Source: Hydrogenophaga sp. PAMC20947 (GTDB lineage: Bacteria > Pseudomonadota > Gammaproteobacteria > Burkholderiales > Burkholderiaceae_C). Taken from it: a stretch of DNA of 64,000 bases. The notes below the pieces were generated by a model. The model saw only the letters and a program-made list of their open reading frames with translations, searched no databases and was not told the DNA's origin. Location of the stretch: positions 1,736,001 through 1,800,000 of the forward strand of contig NZ_CP039252.1 of assembly GCF_004795855.1 (NCBI RefSeq), read 5' to 3'. This document shows positions 33,237 through 42,197 of the stretch, piece after piece. Numbering within the stretch: position 1 is the stretch's first letter; each line of letters opens with the position of its first letter. Position numbers and translations under genes: made by a program.

Positions 33237-33287
33237 CCTGCCGAGCGCCAAAGAAGAGACCGCGTGCCCGCTTGCGGGCCAGTCCGG

Positions 33288-34058
33288 TCAACGTGGTGGG
33301 GGCGCCACCAGATCGATGCGCCGCTGAAGCCGTGCCACCTCATCGTCAGCGCCAGCAGACCGCGCCCGCTCCTGCGCCACACCCAGCCAGGCCAGCAAGG
33401 GCTTTCGCCAGCCCATGGCAGAAGCCGTGTCCACCGCTTGCTGCACGGTGCCCGGCGTGGCCTCACCGCGCCGCAACAACACGCCGGCCGCGACCAGGCG
33501 CGACAATGGGTCGTCGACCTTGGACAGCAAGGCATCGCTTCCCGCGCCCGTGGCCAAAACCAGGGGCTGGTGGACCTTGGGCAACAGGGCCACATCCGTG
33601 GCTCCGGCCGTACCCGCCAGGTAGCCGGCATAAGCCCGCTCTGCATCGGCCGCCTCCGAAGCCAGAGCCTCAAAACCCGTACAAGGCGCCACATCCAGCG
33701 AAGCCACCCGCGCCGCACAGCGCACCAGCTCCACCCGGGCCACCCAATCCGCCCGCCCCGTGCTCGCCACCTCGGTCCGCGCCCGGGAAAATTCCACCGC
33801 CTCGATAGCCGAATCGCCCCGAAGCCCAGCCTCGGTAGACCGCTCCAGACTCCCCTTGGCCCCCATCTGCCAATCAGGCGCAGGCGGCGCACTGGAACAA
33901 GCAGCAAGCCCCAAACCAAGCAGGCCGGCCAGAAAAAGGGACTTCCCGAGCGAGGTTCTCCTCAACCCAGAATGCCGCCGATCTGGCATTGCCAGGCGGC
34001 CAGCGTTGCACCCCAGGGGGGGTGACGAAGAAGTCGGCGCAGGGGGGATGTGAATCAT
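33288..34058 (-). CDS. Lipoprotein of unknown function in the MlaE-MlaD operon
   Basis: 256 residues from the ATG at 34058, which overlaps the MlaD-type stop as ATGA; an ATG at 33989 would give a tighter signal peptide (233 residues). A lipoprotein signal is clear: SLFLAGLLGLGLAAC with lipobox LAAC. The mature part is helical, Ala/Arg/Leu-rich, without enzyme motifs. I do not recognise the family. Position after the MCE-domain gene is where other MCE systems carry an auxiliary lipoprotein (PqiC/MlaA/YrbF-like roles), so a lipid-transport accessory is the likeliest role, by context only. Confidence 0.6.
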   Translation of the reverse strand: MIHIPPAPTSSSPPLGCNAGRLAMPDRRHSGLRRTSLGKSLFLAGLLGLGLAACSSAPPAPDWQMGAKGSLERSTEAGLRGDSAIEAVEFSRARTEVASTGRADWVARVELVRCAARVASLDVAPCTGFEALASEAADAERAYAGYLAGTAGATDVALLPKVHQPLVLATGAGSDALLSKVDDPLSRLVAAGVLLRRGEATPGTVQQAVDTASAMGWRKPLLAWLGVAQERARSAGADDEVARLQRRIDLVAPPPR

Positions 34059-35083
34059 GGCAGTACGATCTCCGCATCTCGCGCAAAAGGCCACTTGCGG
34101 TTCAAATCGTTGACCAGCGAATCCACCTTGCGCAGGCTGGCTTCAACCTCGGCGCGCAACGTGGTCAGGTCGGTCGTGGCCTCGCGCGTATTGCTGGCAA
34201 TACCCTGTGCTTCCACCAGCACCTGATCAACCTTCTGCAAGCTGCCGCGGGCGTTGCCCAGCAGGTTGTTGAGTTCTTGCACCGTGGCTCGGGCGTCGTT
34301 GACCAGACCACCGTTGGCCGCAACGCCTGCTTTGCCACTGGCACCAAACACCTGTTGATCGGCATTGGCCACCAGCCCGTCCAGGCGCTTGGCCAACTGA
34401 TCGGCCCGGCCCAACACGGCGTTGGCGCGATCGATCGTGGTCACGATTTTCTGGGCATCGGTTTCATTGCCAAACATCAGTCCCATCGCGCCTTGAGGGC
34501 CCTTGAGCGTGGCGGTCACCGCCTGCAGGTTCGCCAGGCTTTCCGTCAACGGGGCACCTTCGCGCGTCAACCCGTTGAGGTTGTCCAGCAAATCGCGCAC
34601 CTGGGCCAGCAGCCTGGGGAACTCCGCCGCCGCGTCTCCGCGCAACACCTGCCGCACAGCGCCCTCTTCCAGAGGGGGGTCAGACAACATACCGCTGTAA
34701 GCGCGGATCTTGGTGCCCCCGACCAGTGCTTTCTCCATGGTGAAAATGCTGGAGCTGCGCAACCATTTGGCGTCTTTGATGGGCACATCAACCAGGATGC
34801 GAACATTGCCATCCTCGGCCAGCTCGATGCGCGCGACGGTACCAATGGCAAACCCGGCAAAGGTCATGTCCATGCCAGCGACCACACCTTCGGAATCATC
34901 AGACATGAGCACCAGCCGTTGCGTGCGTTCAAAAACGCCGCGCGCGTACATGACATACAGCGCCGAACCCACCAGCAAAGTCAGGAGCAAAAGCAACAGC
35001 ACGCCTGCCTTGAATTCCAGGTTTTTCACTGGAGGCTGCGGATCGAGCACTGGGCCGGATGGCGGATTGGGAGGTGTGGACAT
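34055..35083 (-). CDS. MlaD-type MCE domain substrate-binding protein
   Basis: 342 residues. An N-terminal membrane anchor (AGVLLLLLLTLLVGSALYVMY) is followed by one MCE domain beginning VFERTQRLVLMSDDSEGVVAGMDMTFAGFAIG, which forms a hexameric lipid-conducting ring in the periplasm. A long coiled, Ala/Leu/Asp-rich tail (about 190-342) with repeated NLQAVTATL, LDGLVANA and LNNLLGNAR stretches should build a needle-like tube or bind partners. It acts with the permease gene 5 bp upstream and the lipoprotein gene downstream. No ATPase gene is present in the cluster. Confidence 0.85.
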   Translation of the reverse strand: MSTPPNPPSGPVLDPQPPVKNLEFKAGVLLLLLLTLLVGSALYVMYARGVFERTQRLVLMSDDSEGVVAGMDMTFAGFAIGTVARIELAEDGNVRILVDVPIKDAKWLRSSSIFTMEKALVGGTKIRAYSGMLSDPPLEEGAVRQVLRGDAAAEFPRLLAQVRDLLDNLNGLTREGAPLTESLANLQAVTATLKGPQGAMGLMFGNETDAQKIVTTIDRANAVLGRADQLAKRLDGLVANADQQVFGASGKAGVAANGGLVNDARATVQELNNLLGNARGSLQKVDQVLVEAQGIASNTREATTDLTTLRAEVEASLRKVDSLVNDLNRKWPFARDAEIVLP

Positions 35084-35088
35084 GGGGG

Positions 35089-35895
35089 TCAATAGTAATT
35101 GCCCAAAAGGGAAATCACTTCCATCAAGAGAATGACCGATAGCAATCGGGCGAATTCCGAGATATCGCTGCGGCGCGAAAACCCGCCACCGACATCGGGT
35201 TTGGCACTGGCGGCCATGGGCACAAAGGCCACAGCAAAACTGAAGAACAAGGTCTTTAGCCCAAAAATGAGCGAAACCTCCGGTGAAAAAACGCTCCCCA
35301 CGCTGCGGTTGTAGTCGGCCAGCGCCCAAGGCGAAAACCCGTACACATTCACGTAGGTCAACAGCAGTGTGAGCACACAGCTCAGCGCGGCCAGCAACAA
35401 CACCGAGAAAACGCCCGCCAATGCGCGCGGCAACATGTCCTGGCGCAACAGCAACTGGCGGGGGCGGAACACGCCTTGGCGGTACTCGTTTGCCAGCAGG
35501 CGCCGAATGCGCTGGGCCTCAGGCATGGAGTAGCGAACCGCCACAAACAGGGCTGCGTAAAGCGGAATCAGCTCCAGCACCAGCGTGCGAACCAACACCT
35601 CCAGCGCGTACTGGGATAGCCCATAGCTCAGGGCCGTGGCCACCACGATGCGGATCAACACCAGGCTCACCAGCGCCGACAGCACCAGAAACCAGGTCAG
35701 CAGCGGCGCCGTCGATCGGTACAGGTGCAGCATCAGTCCATGACGCTCTTCGCGGTCGTCGTAACTTGATGGCGAGAGCGCCAGTACCACGATCTGGGCC
35801 CCGATCAGCAACACCTGCCACCAGGCGACCCACCCGGTCAACACCTGCCGGCCCCAGCGGAGCAGGCCATTGTTCAGAGAGGAAAACAGGTTCAT
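35089..35895 (-). CDS. MlaE-like ABC transporter permease (MCE system)
   Basis: 268 residues with five to six hydrophobic segments. Overall size, position before an MCE gene and the segment pattern fit MlaE permeases of phospholipid transporters. The usual cytoplasmic coupling helix (E-x-D-A-L-x-x-M) is degenerate here, at YSMPEAQRIRRLLANEYRQG. An MlaF-type ATPase is expected between permease and MCE gene but is missing; the permease may borrow one. The ATG at 35895 begins MNLFSSLNNGLLRWGRQ. The gene is divergent from the acyl-CoA synthetase gene. Confidence 0.72.
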   Translation of the reverse strand: MNLFSSLNNGLLRWGRQVLTGWVAWWQVLLIGAQIVVLALSPSSYDDREERHGLMLHLYRSTAPLLTWFLVLSALVSLVLIRIVVATALSYGLSQYALEVLVRTLVLELIPLYAALFVAVRYSMPEAQRIRRLLANEYRQGVFRPRQLLLRQDMLPRALAGVFSVLLLAALSCVLTLLLTYVNVYGFSPWALADYNRSVGSVFSPEVSLIFGLKTLFFSFAVAFVPMAASAKPDVGGGFSRRSDISEFARLLSVILLMEVISLLGNYY

Positions 35896-36068
35896 GGCAC
35901 GAATGATAGGGCTTGCGACACGTGGGCGACAGGTTGGGTCGGCACGCGGGTGGAAACGCCATGGCGCAACGGAAAAAACCAGTTCTTAATGGGAAGTTGC
36001 TGTGATCGGCCATGCCAAAACAGGGTGAACCGAACCGCGTGCCAAGGATGTAACAGGAGACAACAACC

Positions 36069-37646
36069 GTGAACGACACCACCCACGCCCCGCCCATGGC
36101 CCCGATCGTGCGCCGTCAGACCATTGCCGACGCCTTGCACCGCACCGCCCAGCGACTGCCCACCAAAACAGCCATCACCTGCGGCGCAACCAGCTGGACC
36201 TACGCAGAGTTCAACGCCCTCGTCAGCCGCCTGTGCGCGGGGCTCCACAGCATCGGCGTTGGCCAGGGCGACAAGGTCGCCGTGCTTGCGCGCAATTCCC
36301 ACGGCTTTGCCGCGCTGCGCTTTGCACTGGCGCGCCGGGGCGCGGTCATGGTGCCCATCAACTTCATGCTTAAAGCCGACGAAGTGGCCTTCATCCTGCG
36401 CCACGCCGGCGCCCAAACGCTGGCAACCGACAGCGGCCTGGCCGAGCTCGCACAAGCCGCTGCCGCGCTGGAGACCCAGGTGGAACAGTTCATCTGGCTG
36501 CCCAGCGAAGCCGCCACCGAGCCCGTCGAAGGCATGCACCCATTCGACGCCCTTGCGGCCTGCACCGATCCGCTGCCCGAGGTCACCCTGGACAGCTTCG
36601 ATCTCGCGCAGATCGTCTACACCAGCGGCACCGAATCCAGTCCCAAAGGCGCCATGCTCACCCACGACGCTGTGCTCTGGCAATACGTGAGCTGCGTCCT
36701 CAACGCGGAAATAGCCGAAACAGACCGCATGCTTCACGCCCTGCCGCTGTACCACTGCGCACAGCTGGATGTGTTTTTTGGCCCCGCCGTCTACATTGGC
36801 AGCAGCAACGTCATCACTGGCGCCCCCACGTCCGACAATTTGCTCAACCTGCTCGAACACCACCAGATCACCAGTTTCTTCGCTCCGCCCACGGTCTGGA
36901 TATCCCTCCTGCGCTCACCCGGTTTTGACGCCGCCAAACTCAACCACCTCAACAAGGGCTATTACGGCGCGTCCATCATGCCGGTCGAGGTGCTCAAAGA
37001 GCTCGCCACGCGCCTGCCCAAGGTGCGGTTGTGGAACCTCTACGGCCAGACCGAAATCGCGCCGCTCGCCACCATGCTGGGACCGGATGACCAACTGCGA
37101 AAGCCTGGTTCTTGCGGCAAAGCCGTGCTCAACGTGGAAACCCGCGTGGTCAACGACCACATGGAAAATGTGGCCTTGGGCGAGGTGGGCGAGATCGTGC
37201 ACCGCTCGCCCCACCTCATGCTCGGTTACTACAACGACCCCGAGCGCACCGCAGCTGCCTTCGAAGGCGACTGGTTCCACAGCGGTGACCTCGCGGTGGT
37301 CGACGACGAAGGCTTCATCACCGTCGTCGATCGCAAGAAGGACATGATCAAGACCGGCGGCGAAAACGTGGCCAGCCGCGAGGTCGAGGAGATGATTTAC
37401 CGTTTGCCCGCCGTCAGCGAAGTGGCCGTGATCGGTCTGCCGGATGCGAAATGGGTCGAAGCGGTGACGGCTGTGATCGTGGTCAAGGCCGGGCAGTCAC
37501 TGACCGAAGACGATGTCATGACGCATTGCAATGCCCACATGGCGCACTTCAAAGCGCCCAAACGCGTGCTGTTCACAGAGGCATTGCCGAAGAACCCCAG
37601 CGGAAAGCTGCTCAAGCGGGAGTTGCGAAGCAGCTATGCAGCCTGA
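36069..37646 (+). CDS. AMP-forming acyl-CoA synthetase (fatty-acid-CoA ligase type)
   Basis: 525 residues. It activates a carboxylic acid through an acyl-adenylate and transfers it to CoA. The phosphate-binding loop is YTSGTESSPKGAM, followed by LYGQTE (motif A5/A6), GDWFHSGDLAVVDDEGF (A7), VDRKKDMIKTGGENV (A8) and the C-terminal catalytic Lys in PKNPSGKLLKREL. Length and motifs fit the medium/long-chain or aromatic acyl ligase group; the acid is not determined. It starts at GTG 36069 after AGGAGA. The gene stands alone, diverging from the MCE operon; a link to lipid handling is inference. Confidence 0.9.
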   Translation: MNDTTHAPPMAPIVRRQTIADALHRTAQRLPTKTAITCGATSWTYAEFNALVSRLCAGLHSIGVGQGDKVAVLARNSHGFAALRFALARRGAVMVPINFMLKADEVAFILRHAGAQTLATDSGLAELAQAAAALETQVEQFIWLPSEAATEPVEGMHPFDALAACTDPLPEVTLDSFDLAQIVYTSGTESSPKGAMLTHDAVLWQYVSCVLNAEIAETDRMLHALPLYHCAQLDVFFGPAVYIGSSNVITGAPTSDNLLNLLEHHQITSFFAPPTVWISLLRSPGFDAAKLNHLNKGYYGASIMPVEVLKELATRLPKVRLWNLYGQTEIAPLATMLGPDDQLRKPGSCGKAVLNVETRVVNDHMENVALGEVGEIVHRSPHLMLGYYNDPERTAAAFEGDWFHSGDLAVVDDEGFITVVDRKKDMIKTGGENVASREVEEMIYRLPAVSEVAVIGLPDAKWVEAVTAVIVVKAGQSLTEDDVMTHCNAHMAHFKAPKRVLFTEALPKNPSGKLLKRELRSSYAA

Positions 37647-37734
37647 GCCGTTGCAGACATTGAACGGCTGCGTGGCCTCCGCACGGCCCATTGCACCAGC
37701 ATGACACCCGCAACGGATCACCCTGGTGTGGTGA

Positions 37735-38859
37735 TCAGGACGGCTTGGGATTGTTCGCGATCGCCCAGGCCACATGTTCTCGCACCAGTTCGGCAGGGTG
37801 CTCGGCGCGGGCACCCAGTGCCGATCGCAATGGCGCAGCAGTCGATTCATCGGCCACACGCAATGCGTTACCCATCGCCACAGCGATGTTGCGCAACCAC
37901 CGCTCGTGCCCGATGCGGCGGATCGGGCTGCCTTCGGTTCGACGCAAAAACACTTCTTCCGACCAAGCAAACAACTCGATCAGTGTGGCCCCCGTGAGCC
38001 CTTCGCGCGGATCAAAATCAGGCAGTGCACTTCGGACGGCGAACTTGTTCCAGGGGCACACCAGCTGACAATCGTCACAACCATAAATCCGGTTGCCGAT
38101 CAGTGGGCGCAGCTCTTGCGGAATGGCCCCTGGGTGTTCGATCGTGAGGTAGGAAATGCAACGCCTTGCATCCAGGCGGCGGGGGCCGAGAATCGCCTGG
38201 GTCGGGCAAACATCGATGCAAGCGGTGCAGGCGCCGCAATGGTCGCTCACGGGCTCGCTGTTGGGCAAGGCCAGATCCACATAGATCTCACCCAAAAAAA
38301 ACATCGATCCGCCTTCGCGGTTCAGCACCAGCGTGTGTTTGCCGCGCCAGCCCTGGCCGCTGCGTTGCGCCAGCTCGGCCTCCAGCACAGGCGCTGAATC
38401 GGTGAACGCGCGGTGCCCCAATGGCCCCACCTGCTCGGCGATACGGTCAGCGAGTTTCTGCAGGCGTGCGCGCAAGACCTTGTGGTAGTCCCGCCCTCGG
38501 GCATAGACCGAAACAATGGCTTCTTCGGGGCGACTCAACCGGGCCAGTTCGTGTCCCGACCAGCCCTCGGATGTCCCTCTGGGCAAATAGTCCATGCGGG
38601 CCGTGATCACACTCACCGTACCCGGGACCAACTCAGCCGGTCGGGCACGCCTCAGCCCGTGGCTCGCCATGTAGCCCATCTCGCCATGAAAACCTTGGGC
38701 CAGCCAGGCTTGCAGCCCCGGTTCGGCTGAGGACAAGTCCACCCCCGCCACACCGATGTGCGAAAACCCCAGCTCCCGACCCCAGACCTGAATCGAAGAG
38801 ACGAGATCGGGATCCGTGGGCATGCGGTCAGAGGGCTTGGTGGTGGTCGTGGTTCCCAT
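37735..38859 (-). CDS. queG: Epoxyqueuosine reductase
   Basis: 374 residues. It performs the last step of queuosine synthesis in tRNA (epoxyqueuosine to queuosine) with cobalamin and two 4Fe-4S clusters. The clusters' cysteines are visible in CGACTACIDVCPTQAIL and CDDCQLVCPWN. The N-terminal cobalamin-binding part holds GFSHIGVAGVDL and MDYLPRGT; the C-terminal helices end in LVREHVAWAI. Length is family-normal. The ATG at 38859 is preceded by TACAAT at 9 nt on minus, so the leader may be only a few bases. Confidence 0.95.
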   Translation of the reverse strand: MGTTTTTKPSDRMPTDPDLVSSIQVWGRELGFSHIGVAGVDLSSAEPGLQAWLAQGFHGEMGYMASHGLRRARPAELVPGTVSVITARMDYLPRGTSEGWSGHELARLSRPEEAIVSVYARGRDYHKVLRARLQKLADRIAEQVGPLGHRAFTDSAPVLEAELAQRSGQGWRGKHTLVLNREGGSMFFLGEIYVDLALPNSEPVSDHCGACTACIDVCPTQAILGPRRLDARRCISYLTIEHPGAIPQELRPLIGNRIYGCDDCQLVCPWNKFAVRSALPDFDPREGLTGATLIELFAWSEEVFLRRTEGSPIRRIGHERWLRNIAVAMGNALRVADESTAAPLRSALGARAEHPAELVREHVAWAIANNPKPS

Positions 38860-39176
38860 GGGATTCCCATTGTAGGAACTCGATCGACCTGCCCGCCCGC
38901 TCCAGCCTGCATTGGCCTCGGCTGAACGCCAATTTTTCGCAAACGATCCCGTCAGAAAAACCTGCATTTTCACTCAAAAATCCATCAAATCTCCACAAGT
39001 CGCAAACAAACTGGGCCGCTATGCGCCGCCCTTGGGACATCCCTCGATCGACCATGCTGCTGATGGCTGTGGAGTTCATTGCATGGGTGGTCCGGCGGCC
39101 TCGTCAGCGCACACCTGTCAAGCCTGAAGGGCTCGCGCATTGAAATCAATCTTCCCGCTCACGCGCAAACGCCCAC
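38860..39176. other. Divergent intergenic region queG / response regulator
   Basis: 317 bp. TACAAT on minus at 38869-38874 is the likely queG -10. The rest is less GC-rich than the neighbourhood and must hold the response-regulator promoter, but I see no convincing hexamers, hairpin or coding frame. Confidence 0.45.
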
Positions 39177-39908
39177 ATGAACTCATCGACGTCAAGTGCA
39201 CGTGTCCTGGTTGTTGAGGATGACCCGAAAATCTCACGCCTGTTGGTCGACTGCCTGGAAGCCGAGGGCCTGTCGGTCGATGTCGCCGACAACGGGCAGG
39301 TGGCCGTCAACTTCATTCGCCACGAACCGCCGGCGCTGGTCTTGCTTGACCTGATGCTGCCTGGCTTGAATGGCGTGGCGGTTTGCCGTTCGGTTCGTCC
39401 GTTCTACAACGGCCCCATCATCATGCTCACGGCCAGAATTGACGAGATCGACCGCCTCATGGGCCTTGATTCCGGTGCGGACGACTATGTGTGCAAGCCC
39501 TTCAGTCCCCGCGAAGTGATGGCACGGGTCAAGGCCCAATTGCGGCGTTTGCAAGGCCGGGTGGCGACAGCGCAAAACCCTTGGTCGATTGATGATGAAC
39601 GGCATCGAATCGCATGGCAGGGGCAATGGCTCGAGCTCACCCGGCAGGAATTCCGGCTTTTTCGCCTGCTGCTGGCCAGGCCAGGCCATGCGGTATCCAG
39701 GGGGTGGTTGTACAACAGCTTGCAAGGCGACAACCGCAACGTTGGAGACCACGAAGTTGACATCCATTTGAAGACCCTGCAGGGGAAGCTTCAAGCGATC
39801 GACCCGTCATTTGCCTGCATCAACCCGGTCTACGGCGTGGGTTATCGATTCGACTGCCCCCACCCAGCCCCTCAAAGCGTGCTTTCGCACCGCACCCAAC
39901 CCGCCTGA
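39177..39908 (+). CDS. OmpR/PhoB-family response regulator, orphan
   Basis: 243 residues. The receiver domain has the acid pocket E14/D15, phospho-acceptor D58 (LVLLDLMLPG), the TAR switch threonine and K108 in CKPFSP. A winged-helix domain follows (ELTRQEFRLFRLLLARPGHAVSR ... VDIHLKTLQGKL ... VYGVGYRFD). The receiver-wHTH layout resembles BaeR/RstA types. No histidine kinase gene is adjacent; the two orphan kinases at 4.7-9.8 kb are far away, so pairing with them is speculation. No Shine-Dalgarno is visible before the ATG. Confidence 0.9.
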   Translation: MNSSTSSARVLVVEDDPKISRLLVDCLEAEGLSVDVADNGQVAVNFIRHEPPALVLLDLMLPGLNGVAVCRSVRPFYNGPIIMLTARIDEIDRLMGLDSGADDYVCKPFSPREVMARVKAQLRRLQGRVATAQNPWSIDDERHRIAWQGQWLELTRQEFRLFRLLLARPGHAVSRGWLYNSLQGDNRNVGDHEVDIHLKTLQGKLQAIDPSFACINPVYGVGYRFDCPHPAPQSVLSHRTQPA

Positions 39909-40074
39909 CAGCAGACCCAGGGCCAGCTGGGCACCCCGCCGGACGCCTTTTTACACAGGACCGGCACAAAGATCACAAGTCTTACAGGCTGCCTGTCGGA
40001 AACACGCCACCACAGATGGCCCCCGATTGGGGAAAATAGGGGCTTCGGCCCTTGGTCCAAACTGTCAAGACACG

Positions 40075-40686
40075 TTGAGTATCAACAACCCTCCCAGCCT
40101 TCGTCACCCGTCCGCTCCTGCCACCAGTCGTCCGCCGGTCGAGGCGGTTGGCCAGCGTTGGCAAGGAGATTGGCCCGATGAAGCGGCAACGATGGCCTTT
40201 GCGCAACGGCTGGCCAGCAGCCCCGCGATCGTGAATGCCACACTCACCCTGCACGGTGACCTCGGTGCGGGCAAGACCACGCTGGTGCGCCACCTGTTGC
40301 GAGCACTGGGCGTCGAGGGCAGGATCAAAAGCCCCACTTACGCCGTGGTGGAACCTCACCAATCCCAACGATGCGCCTTGCTGCCCGGTGGCGAGCTGCT
40401 GCACATCTGGCATTTTGACTTTTACCGGTTCACAGACCCCCGAGAATGGGAAGATGCTGGCTTTCGCGAACTTTTTGCTGCGCCCGGCCTCAAGCTGGTG
40501 GAGTGGCCCGAACGTGCGGCCGGCTATTTGCCCCCCGTTGACGCCGACATCCATATCCAGACCGACCCTATGTACACCCCCTCCATCGACCTCGAACTGG
40601 ATGAAGCATCGCCTGATGAGCGCTCGGTGGTCATGAACGCGTTCACCCCCGCGGGCCAACAACTGCTGGCCGCGCTGACCGCATGA
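40075..40686 (+). CDS. tsaE: tRNA threonylcarbamoyladenosine biosynthesis ATPase TsaE
   Basis: 203 residues from TTG 40075. TsaE powers the TsaBD complex in t6A37 tRNA modification. The P-loop GDLGAGKTTLVRHLL, SPTYAVVE switch, DFYR and EWPER motifs are all present. The first in-frame ATG (40192) would cut off the conserved WPDEAATMAF strand, so a TTG start is more likely. The C-terminal ~50 residues extend beyond E. coli TsaE. ATGA overlap with amiC is the common tsaE-amiC pairing. Confidence 0.9.
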   Translation: MSINNPPSLRHPSAPATSRPPVEAVGQRWQGDWPDEAATMAFAQRLASSPAIVNATLTLHGDLGAGKTTLVRHLLRALGVEGRIKSPTYAVVEPHQSQRCALLPGGELLHIWHFDFYRFTDPREWEDAGFRELFAAPGLKLVEWPERAAGYLPPVDADIHIQTDPMYTPSIDLELDEASPDERSVVMNAFTPAGQQLLAALTA

Positions 40687-42131
40687 AGTCGAAATCCCCC
40701 GAAACCGTGACCCGCCGAAGCCTGTTGCAGGCCGGCTCACTGGTGCTTTTGATCGGTGCGCACCAGATCGCACGGGGGGCGACTGTGGTGGCGGTGCGGA
40801 TCTGGCCGTCCAAAGATTACACCCGCCTCACGATCGAGTCCGACGGCGAGTTGAAAGTCAAACAGACCGCCAACAGCGATCCCCTGCGTCTCAGGGTATT
40901 TATTGAAGGCATCGACTTGCTCGCGCCGGTGCGCGAGCTGGTGGGCAAGCTCAAGTCCGATGACCCCAACATTGCGGGCATGTCGGTGGCCCAGGCTGGG
41001 CTCAATGTGGTGAGTCTGCGCATCGAGCTCAAGAAACCCATCGAACCCCAGGTGTTCAACCTCGATCCGGTGGCCGCCTACCGCCACCGGTTGGTGCTGG
41101 ACCTGCACCCGATCAACCTGCCGGACCCACTGGAAGAGCTGATCAGCCAGCGCATCAAGGACATGGACGAAGCCAGCGCACGCGCAGCGCGTTTGCTTGG
41201 CATTGAAACGGCCACTCTGGGCGCTCAGGCCGAGCCACATGACCCATTGGGCGACTGGATCACCAGCAGCCGCAACCCCGGTAAAGCGCCTGGCGCCGCC
41301 CCAGGCGATGGCGGCGGCGAAGCCACTGCCCTGGCGTCTGCCGCCGCTGGGCCTTCCAGTGCCAAGCGCAAGCCACGCAGCGCCAACACAGCCAGCCACA
41401 ACGAGACCGATCGCCTGATCATTGTGGCGCTGGACCCGGGCCACGGCGGCGAAGACCCGGGCGCATCTGGCCCGGCCGGCACCCGCGAAAAAGACGTGGT
41501 GCTGAAAGTGGCCCTGCGCTTGCGCGACCGCATCAACGCCACCACGGTCAATGGCCACCCCATGCGGGCCTATCTCACCCGGGATGCCGATTTTTTTGTG
41601 CCCCTCAATGTGCGTGTCCAGAAGGCTCAAAAGGTCAACGCGGACCTTTTCATCAGCCTGCATGCCGATGCGTTTTTCACACCGGACCCACAAGGGGCCA
41701 GTGTGTTTGCGCTCAGCACCAAAGGGGCCAGCAGCGCAGCAGCGCGCTGGATGGCCCAAAAGGAGAACGCGGCCGATCTGGTGGGCGGCGTGAGCCTGAA
41801 AACCAAAGACGCCACGGTGCACCGCGCCTTGCTCGACATGAGCACCGCCGCCCAGATCAAGGACAGCATCATGCTCGGAGGCGCCATGTTGGGCGAAGTG
41901 AAGAAAATCGGAAAGCTGCACAAACCACGCGTTGAACAGGCGGGCTTTGCGGTGCTTAAAGCGCCGGATATCCCCAGCGTACTGGTGGAAACCGCGTTCA
42001 TCAGCAACCCGGACGAAGAGCGCAGACTCAACAGCGAGGCTTACCAGAACGATCTGGCCAATGCCTTGCTCAAGGGCATCATCAACTACTTCTCGCAAAA
42101 CCCGCCACTGGCGCGCAACCGCTCGGTCTAG
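40683..42131 (+). CDS. amiC: Periplasmic N-acetylmuramoyl-L-alanine amidase AmiC
   Basis: 482 residues. A Tat signal (TRRSLLQAGSLVLLIG, RR at 11-12) exports the folded enzyme. An AMIN domain (about 35-150) targets the division site; a Pro/Ala-rich linker follows; the amidase_3 domain starts at IIVALDPGHGGEDPGASG with the zinc His, followed by SLHADAF and the closing VETAFISNPDEE glutamate. It cleaves the amide between MurNAc and the stem peptide during daughter-cell separation. Translation is coupled to tsaE. Confidence 0.95.
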   Translation: MKSKSPETVTRRSLLQAGSLVLLIGAHQIARGATVVAVRIWPSKDYTRLTIESDGELKVKQTANSDPLRLRVFIEGIDLLAPVRELVGKLKSDDPNIAGMSVAQAGLNVVSLRIELKKPIEPQVFNLDPVAAYRHRLVLDLHPINLPDPLEELISQRIKDMDEASARAARLLGIETATLGAQAEPHDPLGDWITSSRNPGKAPGAAPGDGGGEATALASAAAGPSSAKRKPRSANTASHNETDRLIIVALDPGHGGEDPGASGPAGTREKDVVLKVALRLRDRINATTVNGHPMRAYLTRDADFFVPLNVRVQKAQKVNADLFISLHADAFFTPDPQGASVFALSTKGASSAAARWMAQKENAADLVGGVSLKTKDATVHRALLDMSTAAQIKDSIMLGGAMLGEVKKIGKLHKPRVEQAGFAVLKAPDIPSVLVETAFISNPDEERRLNSEAYQNDLANALLKGIINYFSQNPPLARNRSV

Positions 42132-42185
42132 ACGGACGCTGAGGGGGCATAGCGGCCCTTAAAGCGCCTGCACAGCAAGCGCACC

Positions 42186-42191
42186 TACAAT
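42186..42191 (+). promoter_or_regulatory. Probable -10 (TACAAT) placing the mutL start at the GTG
   Basis: TACAAT ends 6 nt before the GTG start codon of mutL, the same geometry as at uvrD. No Shine-Dalgarno can fit, so a leaderless mRNA is likely. No convincing -35. Confidence 0.4.
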
Positions 42192-42197
42192 TTCGGG

